29,099 bases of DNA from CAYVMN01 sp043808585 (GCA_043808585.1 JAZDES010000114.1:1-29099); one strand, 5' to 3'. Positions 1 through 8,418 are shown, counted from the first letter of the stretch. The notes: generated from the letters alone by a model not told the origin. Made by a program: numbers and translations.

Positions 1-25
1 TTACGGTAACTCAAGGGAGGAAAAT

Positions 26-1015
26 ATGAATGAAAGATCATTTTTTAGGAAGAAGATGACGGGTCTCCTATTGACACTCCTGGTGATCCTAACAGCGGCA
101 GGGGCTTTTGCCGTAAAATTTAACAATAACGAGGAAAAACCTCAGCCGGCAGGGGAGAAGATTGATGCAGGCGGGATCAGAGACGGGGAGAAGTATCCCC
201 TGCTTTCCAAGCTTGTCCTCAATGTCAGCAATATGTCCTGTTCCGGTTGTATTTCAACCATAAAGGGCGCCCTAGCCGGCTACCAAGGGATAAAAGACAT
301 CCTTGTGGATCTCGGGAGTGGAAAGGTTGAGGTCTATTATGACCAGGAGAAGCTGACGGATACCACTGAGATAGAAAAGGCAATCACCGCAAGCGGCTAT
401 CCTGCCAAGACCCTGAAAACACTCTCCCCTGAAGAGATCAGGGAGGAGCTGGATCTGGCGGCTTCAAAGGCGAAGTACTATATCGCATCTGTGAGCGGGT
501 ATGACATTGCCAGGGCAGATTTTGCCATGGATCTGAACGCTGCAAGACAAAAATTCAAGAAGGCCTATGGTGACGACCTTTTCTCAACGGATCAGGGTCG
601 AGCCCTTGATAACAGGCTAAAGGCGCAGGTCGCTTCAAGACTGATAGACGAAGGCATACTCCTGAATGAAATCAAGCGAACTGGTTACGAGCTGAGTGAG
701 GGCACAGTCAACACTGAACTTGAAAAATATCTTAAGGAGAGCGTTAAGAATGAAAAGGAATTTCAACAATCACTGGAGGAAGTCGGATACGGCTATGACT
801 ACTTCAAGAAAAAATTCGAGACGGCCATGCTCATCAACAGATATGTGGATGAAAAGGTCCTAGCCGGGGCATCCACCCAGTATGAAAAGGAGCGCCTGTT
901 CCAGGCCTGGTTCAACAATTCCAAGCTTCTCGCAGATGTTGTCTATTATGACAAGGACCTCGAGCAGGCCATCCAGAATCAGAACGCCTCAGGCAGCTGC
1001 TGTTCAACAAGATAG
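26..1015 (+). CDS. Membrane-anchored HMA (CxxC) protein fused to a SurA-like helical domain
   Basis: The start at 26 follows a good ribosome site (AAGGGAGG). Residues 12-30 form a hydrophobic anchor or uncleaved signal, so the rest should lie outside the cytoplasm. Residues 62-130 match a heavy-metal-associated domain: MSCSGC places the metal-binding pair at C72 and C75, and a beta-alpha-beta pattern follows. Residues 150-310 are helical and start with VSGYDIARADF, which resembles the N-terminal chaperone domain of SurA/parvulin proteins, but no PPIase domain is seen. The C-terminus carries two adjacent cysteines (C325, C326). It is followed after 42 bases by DUF2318, permease and ATPase genes. 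Family knowledge supports binding of a soft metal by the HMA domain. A role in handing metal to the neighbouring transporter, or in folding a metalloprotein, is inference. The domain combination is unusual. Confidence 0.8.
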   Translation: MNERSFFRKKMTGLLLTLLVILTAAGAFAVKFNNNEEKPQPAGEKIDAGGIRDGEKYPLLSKLVLNVSNMSCSGCISTIKGALAGYQGIKDILVDLGSGKVEVYYDQEKLTDTTEIEKAITASGYPAKTLKTLSPEEIREELDLAASKAKYYIASVSGYDIARADFAMDLNAARQKFKKAYGDDLFSTDQGRALDNRLKAQVASRLIDEGILLNEIKRTGYELSEGTVNTELEKYLKESVKNEKEFQQSLEEVGYGYDYFKKKFETAMLINRYVDEKVLAGASTQYEKERLFQAWFNNSKLLADVVYYDKDLEQAIQNQNASGSCCSTR

Positions 1016-1057
1016 ACCGGGCTGGACACAACAATTGCAATCCAAAGGAGTAACAAT

Positions 1058-1639
1058 ATGTCAGGAAAAGAAAAAATGAAAAGTAAACGGAAAAGCACCG
1101 CAGAAAAGAGCGCTGAAAAAAAGGCCATTATCCTTGAAACACAAAAGAAAACCCGTCTTCCGGTTTTCCTAGCTGCGGGTCTCGGTGCCCTGCTGATTGC
1201 GGGTGCCTTCCTTTTTACGTCATGGAAAAAGGAGGGTCGGTCGGCGATTGCCGATCCATCGGTGGCCCAAGTCTCGGCCACTTCCATCACCTATCCCGTC
1301 GAGCTCTTTTCAGACGGGAAGGCCAGGCATTATCGCTACAAGGCAACCGACGACATCACGGTTCAGTACTTTATTCTGAAGAGTTCTGACGGCGTTATTC
1401 GGGCGGCCTTTGATGCCTGCGATGTCTGCTGGCGGGCTGGAAAAGGATACGAACAATCAGGAGACTTCATGGTCTGCCGTAACTGTGGCCGGAGATTCGC
1501 TTCGGTATTGGTGAACGAGGTCAAGGGTGGATGCAACCCGGCACCCCTTGGCAGAAAAATCGAGGACGGGAAGGTAGTGTTGCAGGTCGAGGACATCCTT
1601 TCCGGGAAACAGTATTTCGATTTCCCAAGGAGGGGGTAA
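1058..1639 (+). CDS. DUF2318 membrane-anchored cysteine protein
   Basis: The start at 1058 has a clear AAAGGAG site. Residues 1-34 are strongly basic, residues 35-54 form one membrane helix, and the rest is predicted to be outside. The DUF2318 signature is present: CDVC (C121, C124), CRNC (C140, C143) and the GGCNPAPLG segment (C159). Five cysteines in this arrangement suggest binding of a metal or an Fe-S cluster. DUF2318 proteins occur with FTR1-type iron permeases and FtsX/ATPase pairs, for example Cj1660 in the Campylobacter p19 locus, so an iron or metal uptake role is likely here. Its stop is one base before the permease start, which indicates a single operon. The biochemical activity is not known. 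Confidence 0.85.
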   Translation: MSGKEKMKSKRKSTAEKSAEKKAIILETQKKTRLPVFLAAGLGALLIAGAFLFTSWKKEGRSAIADPSVAQVSATSITYPVELFSDGKARHYRYKATDDITVQYFILKSSDGVIRAAFDACDVCWRAGKGYEQSGDFMVCRNCGRRFASVLVNEVKGGCNPAPLGRKIEDGKVVLQVEDILSGKQYFDFPRRG

Positions 1640-1640
1640 A

Positions 1641-2798
1641 ATGAATCTGAGAGACATTGCATTCAAGAATCTCCTTCGGCGTAAGGCAAAGGCCCTGTTC
1701 GTTCTTGCAGGACTTGCCATTGGGGTATCAACCGTGGTCGCCCTCATAAGCTTTGCGGAGGCGATGACCGAGAACATAAATCACAAGCTGGAAAAGTACG
1801 GGGCCAATATCCTGATTGTGCCAAAGACCGAGAACCTATCGCTCACCTATGGGGGCCTGTCTCTGGGGGGCGTTTCCTTCGAGATGCAGGAGATCCGAGA
1901 ACAGGACCTTACCAAAATCCGTTCCATAAAGAACGCCGCCAATGTGGCAGGTCTTGGGCCAATGGTCTTTGGCGTGGTCCAGGTGGGTGGGAACAGGGTC
2001 CTTTTGGCAGGGATTGACTTCAAGGCGAACCGGATCCTGAAGCCGTGGTGGAAACTAGATGGGCAAGTTCCCGGGGATGATGGTGTTCTTTTGGGGTCTG
2101 AACCTGCGGCTGTCCTGGGTCTCAGTCCGGGTGACCCTATGAAAATCAGGGAGAAAGATTTCATTATTTCAGGCGTTCTGAAGCCAACGGGATCCCAGGA
2201 TGATCAGTTGATCTTCGCTCCGCTGAAAACAGTTCAGGCCCTTCTGAATAAGGAGGGCTTCATCTCCATGGCAGAAGTGGCCGCATTGTGTAAGGATTGT
2301 CCCATCGATGATATGGTCAGGCAGATCTCGGAGGTGGTTCCAGGCGCCAAGGTCATGGCCATCCAGCAGGTGGTTAAGAGCCGCATGGAGGCGTTGCACC
2401 ACTTCAAGAAATTTTCGTACGGAGTCTCTGTCGTAGTCGTGCTGGTAGGGAGTCTTGTGGTCCTGGTAACCATGATGGGCAGCGTCAGGGAGAGGACAGA
2501 GGAGATCGGGATCTTCAGGGCCATCGGATTCCGCAAGAGCCATGTCTTCAGAATCGTTCTTCTGGAGGCCGGATTTGTTTCTGCCGTGGCGGGGATCATC
2601 GGCTACGTGGCAGGACTTGGGGCCACAAAGGCCGCCCTCCGGTTCTTTTCCGAAATGGGAGGGGCCTCAATCCATACAAGCATTGACCTGGCAGTGGGGG
2701 CATTTGTGCTGGCCGTTCTGGTGGGACTCCTTTCGAGCCTTTACCCGGCCTTTTTGGCTTCACGCATGGACCCCAACCAGGCCTTGAATGCGCTTTAG
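1641..2798 (+). CDS. FtsX/MacB-family ABC transporter permease
   Basis: The start at 1641 has an AAGGAGGGGG site inside the end of the preceding gene. The 385 residues show the usual four-helix MacB/LolC layout: one helix near residues 17-40, a large periplasmic domain of about 230 residues, then three helices in the last 130 residues. The segment between the second and third helices contains the conserved ERTEEIGIFRAIGFRKSHV coupling region. The C-terminus PAFLASRMDPNQAL is typical of the family. It is paired with the ATPase that starts 10 bases downstream. Members move lipoproteins, peptides or drugs, or act mechanically on periplasmic proteins. Next to a DUF2318 gene, as in the Campylobacter p19 locus (Cj1661/Cj1662), a role in iron or other metal uptake is the better guess. 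Confidence 0.9.
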   Translation: MNLRDIAFKNLLRRKAKALFVLAGLAIGVSTVVALISFAEAMTENINHKLEKYGANILIVPKTENLSLTYGGLSLGGVSFEMQEIREQDLTKIRSIKNAANVAGLGPMVFGVVQVGGNRVLLAGIDFKANRILKPWWKLDGQVPGDDGVLLGSEPAAVLGLSPGDPMKIREKDFIISGVLKPTGSQDDQLIFAPLKTVQALLNKEGFISMAEVAALCKDCPIDDMVRQISEVVPGAKVMAIQQVVKSRMEALHHFKKFSYGVSVVVVLVGSLVVLVTMMGSVRERTEEIGIFRAIGFRKSHVFRIVLLEAGFVSAVAGIIGYVAGLGATKAALRFFSEMGGASIHTSIDLAVGAFVLAVLVGLLSSLYPAFLASRMDPNQALNAL

Positions 2799-2808
2799 GA
2801 GGTGAGAC

Positions 2809-3486
2809 GTGAGTTACATTAGAGCAGAAAACCTTGCGAAAAGATATGGCGACGGAGATGCGGCCGTAATGGCCGTTCGCGACATCAATTTCACCGTCGA
2901 ATCCGGGGAATTCGTTAGCATCATGGGGGAGTCGGGGGCAGGGAAATCCACCCTCCTTTCAATCGTGGGGGCCATGAATCCCCCGAGTTCGGGCAAGTTT
3001 GTCGTCGATGACATTGATGTCTATGGCCTGGACTCCGAGAGAAGGACCGATTTCAGAAGGGAGTTTATCGGCTTTGTGTTCCAGAGCTTTCACCTGGTTC
3101 CTTATCTGACGGTTGTAGAAAACGTCATGCTGCCGCTGACCATCGTAAAGGCCACCAAGAAAAGGAAGCGGGCCCTTGCAGAGGCAGCCCTGGATCAGGT
3201 GGGCCTGAAAGGTAAAGAAGGGCGTCTTCCTAGCCAGATTTCAGGGGGAGAAAAGGAGCGGGTTGCCGTCGCCCGGGCCATCGTGAACGAGCCTCCGCTA
3301 TTGCTGGCCGATGAACCTACCGGCAACCTGGATACCGCCACCACTCGTGAAATCATGGAACTCCTCAAGAGGCTCAACCAGGAAGGCATGACCATCCTCA
3401 TGGTAACCCACAGCCCTGATTGTGCCGCCTATGGAAAAAGACTTCTGAGGGTGTCGGACGGTCGCCTGATTGAAGGAGATGATTAG
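2809..3486 (+). CDS. LolD/MacB-type ABC transporter ATPase
   Basis: The gene starts with GTG at 2809 behind AGGAGGTGAG, 10 bases after the permease stop. The 225 residues contain all ATPase motifs: Walker A GESGAGKST (40-48), Q-loop at Q92, signature SGGEKER (145-151), Walker B LLLADEP (164-170), D-loop NLDTA and switch H201. The Walker B aspartate and glutamate are intact. Length and the FQSFHLVPYLTVVENVMLPL region match the LolD/MacB subfamily. It should form the nucleotide-binding dimer for the upstream FtsX-like permease, completing the four-gene unit that begins at position 26. Substrate identity cannot be read from the ATPase. Confidence 0.93.
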   Translation: MSYIRAENLAKRYGDGDAAVMAVRDINFTVESGEFVSIMGESGAGKSTLLSIVGAMNPPSSGKFVVDDIDVYGLDSERRTDFRREFIGFVFQSFHLVPYLTVVENVMLPLTIVKATKKRKRALAEAALDQVGLKGKEGRLPSQISGGEKERVAVARAIVNEPPLLLADEPTGNLDTATTREIMELLKRLNQEGMTILMVTHSPDCAAYGKRLLRVSDGRLIEGDD

Positions 3487-3802
3487 GGATTGCGAACCCA
3501 ATTTACCTTAATATCCGCCTTGACAAATAGCCTATTCATGATAAAAATTAACATTTTAAGAAACCGGAAGGTTCTTTATCTAGGGAAATGGAACTCTTAC
3601 CGGATGAAATTACTAAGGGCTGAACAGGGATCTTTATGGGCCGCGATTTTTAATAAATATCAAGACCCATCGCTAATTCTAAGGTATTATGATAGGGTTC
3701 AGGGTTCCTTCAGGCAAATTTAACAGGGTGAAAGCCGAAACCTGTGAACGTTTACTGAGTTAGATTTTAGGAATACGGATGATAATTGAGGAGGTATGAC
3801 GT
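3487..3802. other. Noncoding region upstream of serA
   Basis: These 316 bases separate the ABC operon from serA and are more AT-rich than their surroundings. A 77-codon open frame (3490-3723) starts with TTG, lacks a ribosome site and resembles nothing I know, so it is not called. A candidate promoter lies at 3520-3547. A weak stem, ACAGG/CCTGT at 3723-3727 and 3741-3745 with a 13-base loop, lies in the would-be leader. I do not recognise a riboswitch or T-box. Confidence 0.5.
3520..3547 (+). promoter_or_regulatory. Candidate sigma-70 promoter for serA
   Basis: A perfect TTGACA (3520-3525) is followed after 16 bases by TAAAAA (3542-3547), preceded by TG as in extended -10 promoters (TGATAAAAA). 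The -10 element matches only four of six bases, so support is moderate. It would give a leader of about 245 nt before serA. Confidence 0.3.
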
Positions 3803-5383
3803 ATGAAGGTCCTTTTAAGCGACTCCCTATCGAGTGTGGGTGTAAAGATGTTCCAAGAGACCCCCGGCATTGAGGTAGATGTCAAGACCGGGCTTTCCCA
3901 AGAGGAATTGAAGGAGATCATAGGCCAATACGACGGCCTAGCTATCCGCAGCGCCACAAAGGTCACGGCAGAGATCATCGAGGCCGCCGAAAAACTGAAG
4001 GTCATTGGTCGGGCCGGGATCGGCCTTGACAATGTGGACATCCCTGCTGCCAGCCAGCGGGGGATAGTGGTGATGAATACCCCCGAAGGGAACACTATCA
4101 CAACAGCGGAACATACTATTGCTATGATTCTGGCACTCTCCAGGAATATTCCCCAGGCCACTGCTTCCCTCAAGGAGGGTAGATGGGAGAAGAAGAAACT
4201 TGAGGGCCGCGAGGTATTCAATAAGACACTGGGGCTTATAGGCATAGGGCATATCGGCCGAATTGTTGCTGATAGGGCCAAGGGCATGAAGATGAAGGTC
4301 ATTGTGTACGATCCCTACATCAAACCTGAGACTGTTGAAAGGCTTGATTTCGAACCAGTTTCCTTTGACGAACTTCTCCAGCGTGCTGACTACCTTACTA
4401 TCCATACCCCGAAAACCGATGAGACGGTTAATATGATCAACAAGGAAGCAATTTCAAAAATGAAAAAAGGGGCAATGGTAATTAACTGTGCCCGTGGTGG
4501 GATCGTCAATGAGAAAGATCTGTGCGAAGCCCTTAAGTCAGGGCACCTGGGAGGCGCGGCTGTGGATGTCTTCGAGACAGAACCCCCGGGGAAGATTGAA
4601 CTTATGGGCCTCCCCAATTTTATCTGCACCCCACATCTGGGTGCCTCAACCACCGAGGCCCAGGATAACGTGGCAAAGGACGTGGCCGAACAAATCGTTG
4701 CCTACCTCCTCCACGGATCGGTGAAGAACGCGGTGAATGTCCCAAGTATCAGCGCGGAATTGATGACCACCCTGAGGCCCTATGCCGTCCTGGTAGAACG
4801 GATGGGATCATTCCAATCCCAGTTGGCCGACAGTGCCGTGGTAGAGGCACGGATTAACTATTCGGGTTGGGTGGCGGAATATGATGTAACCCCTTTGACC
4901 ACGGCCATGTTGAAAGGGTTGCTTACCCCGATCCTTAGAGACGACGTCAATTTCGTAAATGCCCCCTATATTGCCTCTGATCGAGGAATAAAGGTGGTGG
5001 AGTCCAAGAGTACGACATCTGAAGACTTCGCAACCCTAGTCAAACTCACCATCAGGACTTTGGAAGGCAAAAACATCATCTCAGGGACCATCTTCGGGAA
5101 AAAGATGCCCAGGATCCTGCGCATCAATAACTTCTATCTGGAGGCGATCCCTGAAGGGCACAATCTCCTGATTCAGAACCAAAACAGCCCTGGAGTAATC
5201 GGGCGTATAGCCACTACCCTCGGCAAGAATATGATAAATATAAGCCGGATGCAGGTTGGGGAAGAGAGGCAGAAAAAGCAGAACATTATCTTATTGACCA
5301 CCAGTTCAATAGCGAATGACGGAATCCTTGAGGAACTCCGTGGCATTGAAGAGGTTTATTCCGTAAGGAGAATAGAGTTATAG
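3803..5383 (+). CDS. serA: D-3-phosphoglycerate dehydrogenase
   Basis: It catalyses the first committed step of serine synthesis, oxidising 3-phosphoglycerate to 3-phosphohydroxypyruvate with NAD. The start at 3803 has a strong GAGGAGGT site. The 526 residues match the long form of the enzyme: a split catalytic domain, the NAD fold with GIGHIG (147-152) and D170, catalytic R231, E260 and H278 (in PHLGAST), an intervening domain at about 320-440, and a C-terminal ACT domain from about 453 (NSPGVIGRIATTLG). The ACT domain normally gives feedback inhibition by serine. The gene follows a 316-base region with a candidate promoter and is likely the first gene of a unit running into the DUF1844 gene and degP. 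Confidence 0.97.
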   Translation: MKVLLSDSLSSVGVKMFQETPGIEVDVKTGLSQEELKEIIGQYDGLAIRSATKVTAEIIEAAEKLKVIGRAGIGLDNVDIPAASQRGIVVMNTPEGNTITTAEHTIAMILALSRNIPQATASLKEGRWEKKKLEGREVFNKTLGLIGIGHIGRIVADRAKGMKMKVIVYDPYIKPETVERLDFEPVSFDELLQRADYLTIHTPKTDETVNMINKEAISKMKKGAMVINCARGGIVNEKDLCEALKSGHLGGAAVDVFETEPPGKIELMGLPNFICTPHLGASTTEAQDNVAKDVAEQIVAYLLHGSVKNAVNVPSISAELMTTLRPYAVLVERMGSFQSQLADSAVVEARINYSGWVAEYDVTPLTTAMLKGLLTPILRDDVNFVNAPYIASDRGIKVVESKSTTSEDFATLVKLTIRTLEGKNIISGTIFGKKMPRILRINNFYLEAIPEGHNLLIQNQNSPGVIGRIATTLGKNMINISRMQVGEERQKKQNIILLTTSSIANDGILEELRGIEEVYSVRRIEL

Positions 5384-5505
5384 GGGCCGTAGGAACCCCT
5401 GAAGATCGAAGTGAAGAATGTGGTTTTCTTCCTTTGAGGAGGTCCTGAAGTTCGAGGTTTTTTGCCCTAAAACAAGTAAAGATATCGTTGGCAAGGAGTG
5501 GAACT

Positions 5506-5904
5506 ATGGCTGAAGAAGAAAAAGGCTTCGTTATCAAAGACAGGAGGTCTTTTGACGAAACGGGGGAGTTGAAGGACAAGAAGGCCAAGGAAGAGGAGAA
5601 GAGAGAAAAGGACGCCATAAAAAAAGAGCCTCCCAAGGATGAGGCCAAGAGGCCTCCGTTGCCGGAGGTCAATTTCATCTCATTGGTATTTAGCCTGAGC
5701 TCCTCCGCCTTCTTTCATTTTGGCGAGATCGCCGACCCCCAGACAGGCGAAAAAAAGAAGGACCTGCCTTTTGCCAAGCACGCCATTGATACCATTGCAA
5801 TGTTGAGGGAGAAGACCAAGGGCAATCTCACAGAAGAAGAGCAAAAGTTTATGGACAATGTCTTGACCGATTTGAGATGGCGTTATGTCAAGGCGAAAGA
5901 GTAG
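5506..5904 (+). CDS. DUF1844 domain protein
   Basis: I chose ATG 5506 because AAGGAG lies seven bases upstream; an in-frame TTG at 5488 would add six residues but has no ribosome site. The 132-residue product has a highly charged Lys/Glu-rich N-terminal half (about residues 15-55), probably disordered or coiled. The C-terminal part reads FISLVFSLSSSAFFHFGEIA and ends in FMDNVLTDLRWRYVKAKE, which is the DUF1844 signature. This small family is common in Desulfobacterota and some other phyla and has no established function. It lies between serA and degP on the same strand. Confidence 0.85.
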   Translation: MAEEEKGFVIKDRRSFDETGELKDKKAKEEEKREKDAIKKEPPKDEAKRPPLPEVNFISLVFSLSSSAFFHFGEIADPQTGEKKKDLPFAKHAIDTIAMLREKTKGNLTEEEQKFMDNVLTDLRWRYVKAKE

Positions 5905-5952
5905 GCCCTTTAGCCATAGCACAGAGCCCTGTCTGATTTTGAGGAGGTTTTC

Positions 5953-7419
5953 ATGAGCCTAAAGTACCGTAAGAAAGGCAGACTACGCCTGGCCGGAGAG
6001 GCCGTTTTCCCCCTTCTGGTTACCTTCATCCTTGTTATCTCGGTCACGGAGGTCGTAACGGCAGCTGCCCAGGAAACCCCTCTTTTGCCTAAAGCCCCGG
6101 CCTCTTTTTCCATGCTGATCAAGAAAGCTAGGGACTCTGTGGTAAATATCAGTACCGTAAAAACGATTAGGGGCGGGATGCAGGTCCCCCCCCTCCCCTT
6201 TGGAGGCCCTCCCGGTTCCAAGGACCCGTTTAGGGACTTCTTTGATCATTTCTTCGGGGATCAGTTGCCAAAGGACTTTAAGCAGAAAAACCTCGGATCT
6301 GGCTTTATCATAGACGCACGAGGCTTCATCTTGACAAATAATCACGTGGTTGAAAAGATGGACAAGATCACCGTCAAGCTCTCAGATGATACGGAGTTCG
6401 ATGCCAAGATCGTTGGCAGGGATCCCAAGACCGATCTGGCCCTTATCCGGATTGAGACCGATCGTCCCCTGAAATCACTTCCCCTTGGGGATTCAGACAA
6501 ACTTGAGGTAGGTGATTGGGTGGTGGCCATTGGGAATCCTTTTGGCCTGGGCAACACGGTCACAGCGGGTATCGTCAGTGCCAAGTATAGACGCATCGGG
6601 GCCGGGTCTTACGACAATTTCATCCAGACCGATGCCTCCATCAATCCAGGAAACAGTGGCGGCCCCCTCTTAAATACCGCCGGTGAGGTGATAGGAATCA
6701 ATTCAGCCATCTTTTCAAGGACCGGCGGAAATATAGGTATCGGGTTTGCCATCCCCATTAACATGGCCAAGGACCTCCTGCCCCAGCTCAAGGAAGGAAA
6801 GGTAGTGAGGGGCTGGCTGGGGGTCATGATTCAGGAGATTACCCCTGAGTTAAAAGACAAGCTTGGTTTGAAGGATGACCAAGGGGCCCTGGTTGCGGAT
6901 GTCACAAAGGGCAGCCCCGCCGATACGGCGGGAATCAACCGGGGAGATGTAATAGTCTCCTTTGACGGAAGAGAGATCAAGGAAATGAGGGAATTACCCT
7001 ATATTGTGGCATCCACACCGGTGGGCAAGAAGGTGCCGGTGGAGGTGATCCGGAAGGGCGAGAAAAAGACCTTCCAGATCAAAATAGATGAATTTAAAGA
7101 AGAGAAGAAACCTGAGGAAGAGGGCCCCCCAAGACCAGAGCTGGGCATGACCGTTGAAGAGCTCTCACCTCAACTGGCACGAAATTTAGGCCTCTCTGAA
7201 ACCAGTGGGCTTGTGGTTGTGCAAGTTGAGGAGAATTCACCCGCACAGGAAGCGGGTGTTAGGACCGGGGACATAATATTAGAGATAGATCAGACTCGGG
7301 TGAAGGCCCTTGAAAATTTCCGCGATCGAATTCGGTCGTATAAGAAGGGAGATACCATCCTTTTATTGGTCAAGCGGGGAGGGGCCACCATTTATCTGAC
7401 ACTAAAGGTCCAGGACTAG
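5953..7419 (+). CDS. degP: Periplasmic serine protease/chaperone, DegP/HtrA family
   Basis: The start at 5953 has a GAGGAGGT site. A basic N-terminus and hydrophobic segment (about 14-40, ending TAAAQ) form a signal sequence for export. The trypsin-like domain holds the catalytic triad H131 (TNNHVV), D161 (DPKTDLALI) and S235 (NPGNSGGPL). Two PDZ domains follow at about 275-365 and 395-485, so the layout is that of DegP/DegQ (Do family) rather than DegS, which has one. A Gly/Pro-rich loop before the domain (about 74-110) corresponds to the LA loop. The enzyme degrades or refolds damaged envelope proteins. I cannot separate DegP from DegQ or MucD by sequence alone. Confidence 0.95.
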   Translation: MSLKYRKKGRLRLAGEAVFPLLVTFILVISVTEVVTAAAQETPLLPKAPASFSMLIKKARDSVVNISTVKTIRGGMQVPPLPFGGPPGSKDPFRDFFDHFFGDQLPKDFKQKNLGSGFIIDARGFILTNNHVVEKMDKITVKLSDDTEFDAKIVGRDPKTDLALIRIETDRPLKSLPLGDSDKLEVGDWVVAIGNPFGLGNTVTAGIVSAKYRRIGAGSYDNFIQTDASINPGNSGGPLLNTAGEVIGINSAIFSRTGGNIGIGFAIPINMAKDLLPQLKEGKVVRGWLGVMIQEITPELKDKLGLKDDQGALVADVTKGSPADTAGINRGDVIVSFDGREIKEMRELPYIVASTPVGKKVPVEVIRKGEKKTFQIKIDEFKEEKKPEEEGPPRPELGMTVEELSPQLARNLGLSETSGLVVVQVEENSPAQEAGVRTGDIILEIDQTRVKALENFRDRIRSYKKGDTILLLVKRGGATIYLTLKVQD

Positions 7420-7521
7420 CCGAATAATTCCCAATTCCTAAATCCCAGAATCCGCGCTTGCCCCAAAGAGGACGGCTTACGGGACCATCACGATTTCTCC
7501 GCCCCCTGACCGCTAGAATCT

Positions 7522-8418
7522 ATGAGTAAAGAGCTCCTTTACAATTCCCCAATCACCAATCACCAATCGTCAATCCACAAGGTCAAAGCGCCTGCCAAAC
7601 TGAATATCCGACTTAAGGTGATAGGACGACGGCCAGACGGATATCATGAATTGGTGTCCATCATGGTCCCTGTCGCTCTATTTGACTACCTCGAACTGAA
7701 GAAACTCACCCAAAAGGGAATCACTCTTACCTGTGAAGGAATCCCCACGCCATGTGATAAGGAAAACCTTGTCTACCGAGCTGCGAAGGACTTTTTTGCC
7801 AGCACTGGCATCAGCGGTGGAGTTTCCATAAGGCTCACCAAAAATATCCCTGTTGCGGCCGGACTGGGAGGGGGCAGCAGCGATGCCGCTGGAACCCTCA
7901 AATGCCTAAACGAGATGTGGTCCAACCCGCTTGGCTCCCAGGATCTGCGGGGGCTGGCGTTGGCTCTCGGGGCAGACGTACCCTTCTTCATAGCCAGCAG
8001 ACCGTCCATAGCCAGGGGCATAGGAGAGGTGCTGGAGCCTATTGAAAAATGGCCAAGATTCTGGTATGTTATAGTTACGCCACCCATCGAGGTCTCCACC
8101 TCGTGGGTCTATGCTAATTTGAAATTAAAGTTGACAAGAGGAGAATACGATTTTATACTAAACTCTTTGAAAAAAGAGCCCATTCAGCTAGGTCACACCC
8201 TTGAGAATGACCTTGAGTCGGTGACCGCTATTCATTTCCCTGTTATCAATAGTATCAAGAAGTTATTATTAGCTACAGGGGCAGTGGGAGCTCTGATGTC
8301 AGGTAGCGGTCCCAGCGTCTTTGGAGTCTTCGAATCAAGAGATAAAGCCCTATTGGCAAAAAGATCTCTTGTGCCCCACAATATGGGGGATATCTTTTTG
8401 GCACAGGGACTTTCCTGA
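7522..8418 (+). CDS. ispE: 4-diphosphocytidyl-2-C-methyl-D-erythritol kinase
   Basis: It phosphorylates CDP-ME in the MEP pathway of isoprenoid synthesis. The GHMP-kinase fold is clear: KAPAKLN with Lys27, the ATP loop PVAAGLGGGSSDAAG (110-124), LGADVPFF with catalytic Asp152, and the C-terminal LMSGSGPSVFG. The 298 residues are slightly longer than usual because the N-terminus carries about 20 extra residues (NSPITNHQSSIHK), encoded by a heptamer repeat at 7550-7577. No good ribosome site precedes ATG 7522, and no later start codon exists before the essential KAPAKLN motif, so this start is kept. It is followed by tRNA-Gln and prs, a common neighbourhood for ispE. Confidence 0.96.
   Translation: MSKELLYNSPITNHQSSIHKVKAPAKLNIRLKVIGRRPDGYHELVSIMVPVALFDYLELKKLTQKGITLTCEGIPTPCDKENLVYRAAKDFFASTGISGGVSIRLTKNIPVAAGLGGGSSDAAGTLKCLNEMWSNPLGSQDLRGLALALGADVPFFIASRPSIARGIGEVLEPIEKWPRFWYVIVTPPIEVSTSWVYANLKLKLTRGEYDFILNSLKKEPIQLGHTLENDLESVTAIHFPVINSIKKLLLATGAVGALMSGSGPSVFGVFESRDKALLAKRSLVPHNMGDIFLAQGLS
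7550..7577 (+). repeat. Four tandem CAATCAC-type heptamers in the ispE start region
   Basis: The units are CAATCAC, CAATCAC, CAATCGT and CAATCCA, head to tail in 28 bases. They encode the atypical N-terminal residues of IspE. The preceding spacer (7420-7521) has similar low-complexity AATTCCCAATTCC text, so the repeat looks like intergenic DNA captured by the open frame. Confidence 0.75.
8131..8159 (+). promoter_or_regulatory. Near-consensus sigma-70 promoter inside ispE
   Basis: TTGACA (8131-8136) and TATACT (8154-8159) are separated by exactly 17 bases, an 11 of 12 match to the sigma-70 consensus. It lies within the ispE coding region and points toward tRNA-Gln and prs. Transcription would start near 8166, about 330 bases before the tRNA. 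Chance occurrence inside a gene cannot be excluded. Confidence 0.45.

Noticed and set aside
3490..3723. 77-codon open frame between the ABC ATPase gene and serA
   Set aside because: It starts with TTG, has no ribosome site, overlaps a candidate promoter and resembles no protein family I know.
3723..3745. Riboswitch or T-box in the serA leader
   Set aside because: Only one weak stem is visible and no T-box or known riboswitch core motif was found.
6331..6359. TTGACA inside degP as a promoter
   Set aside because: No acceptable -10 element lies 16-18 bases downstream.
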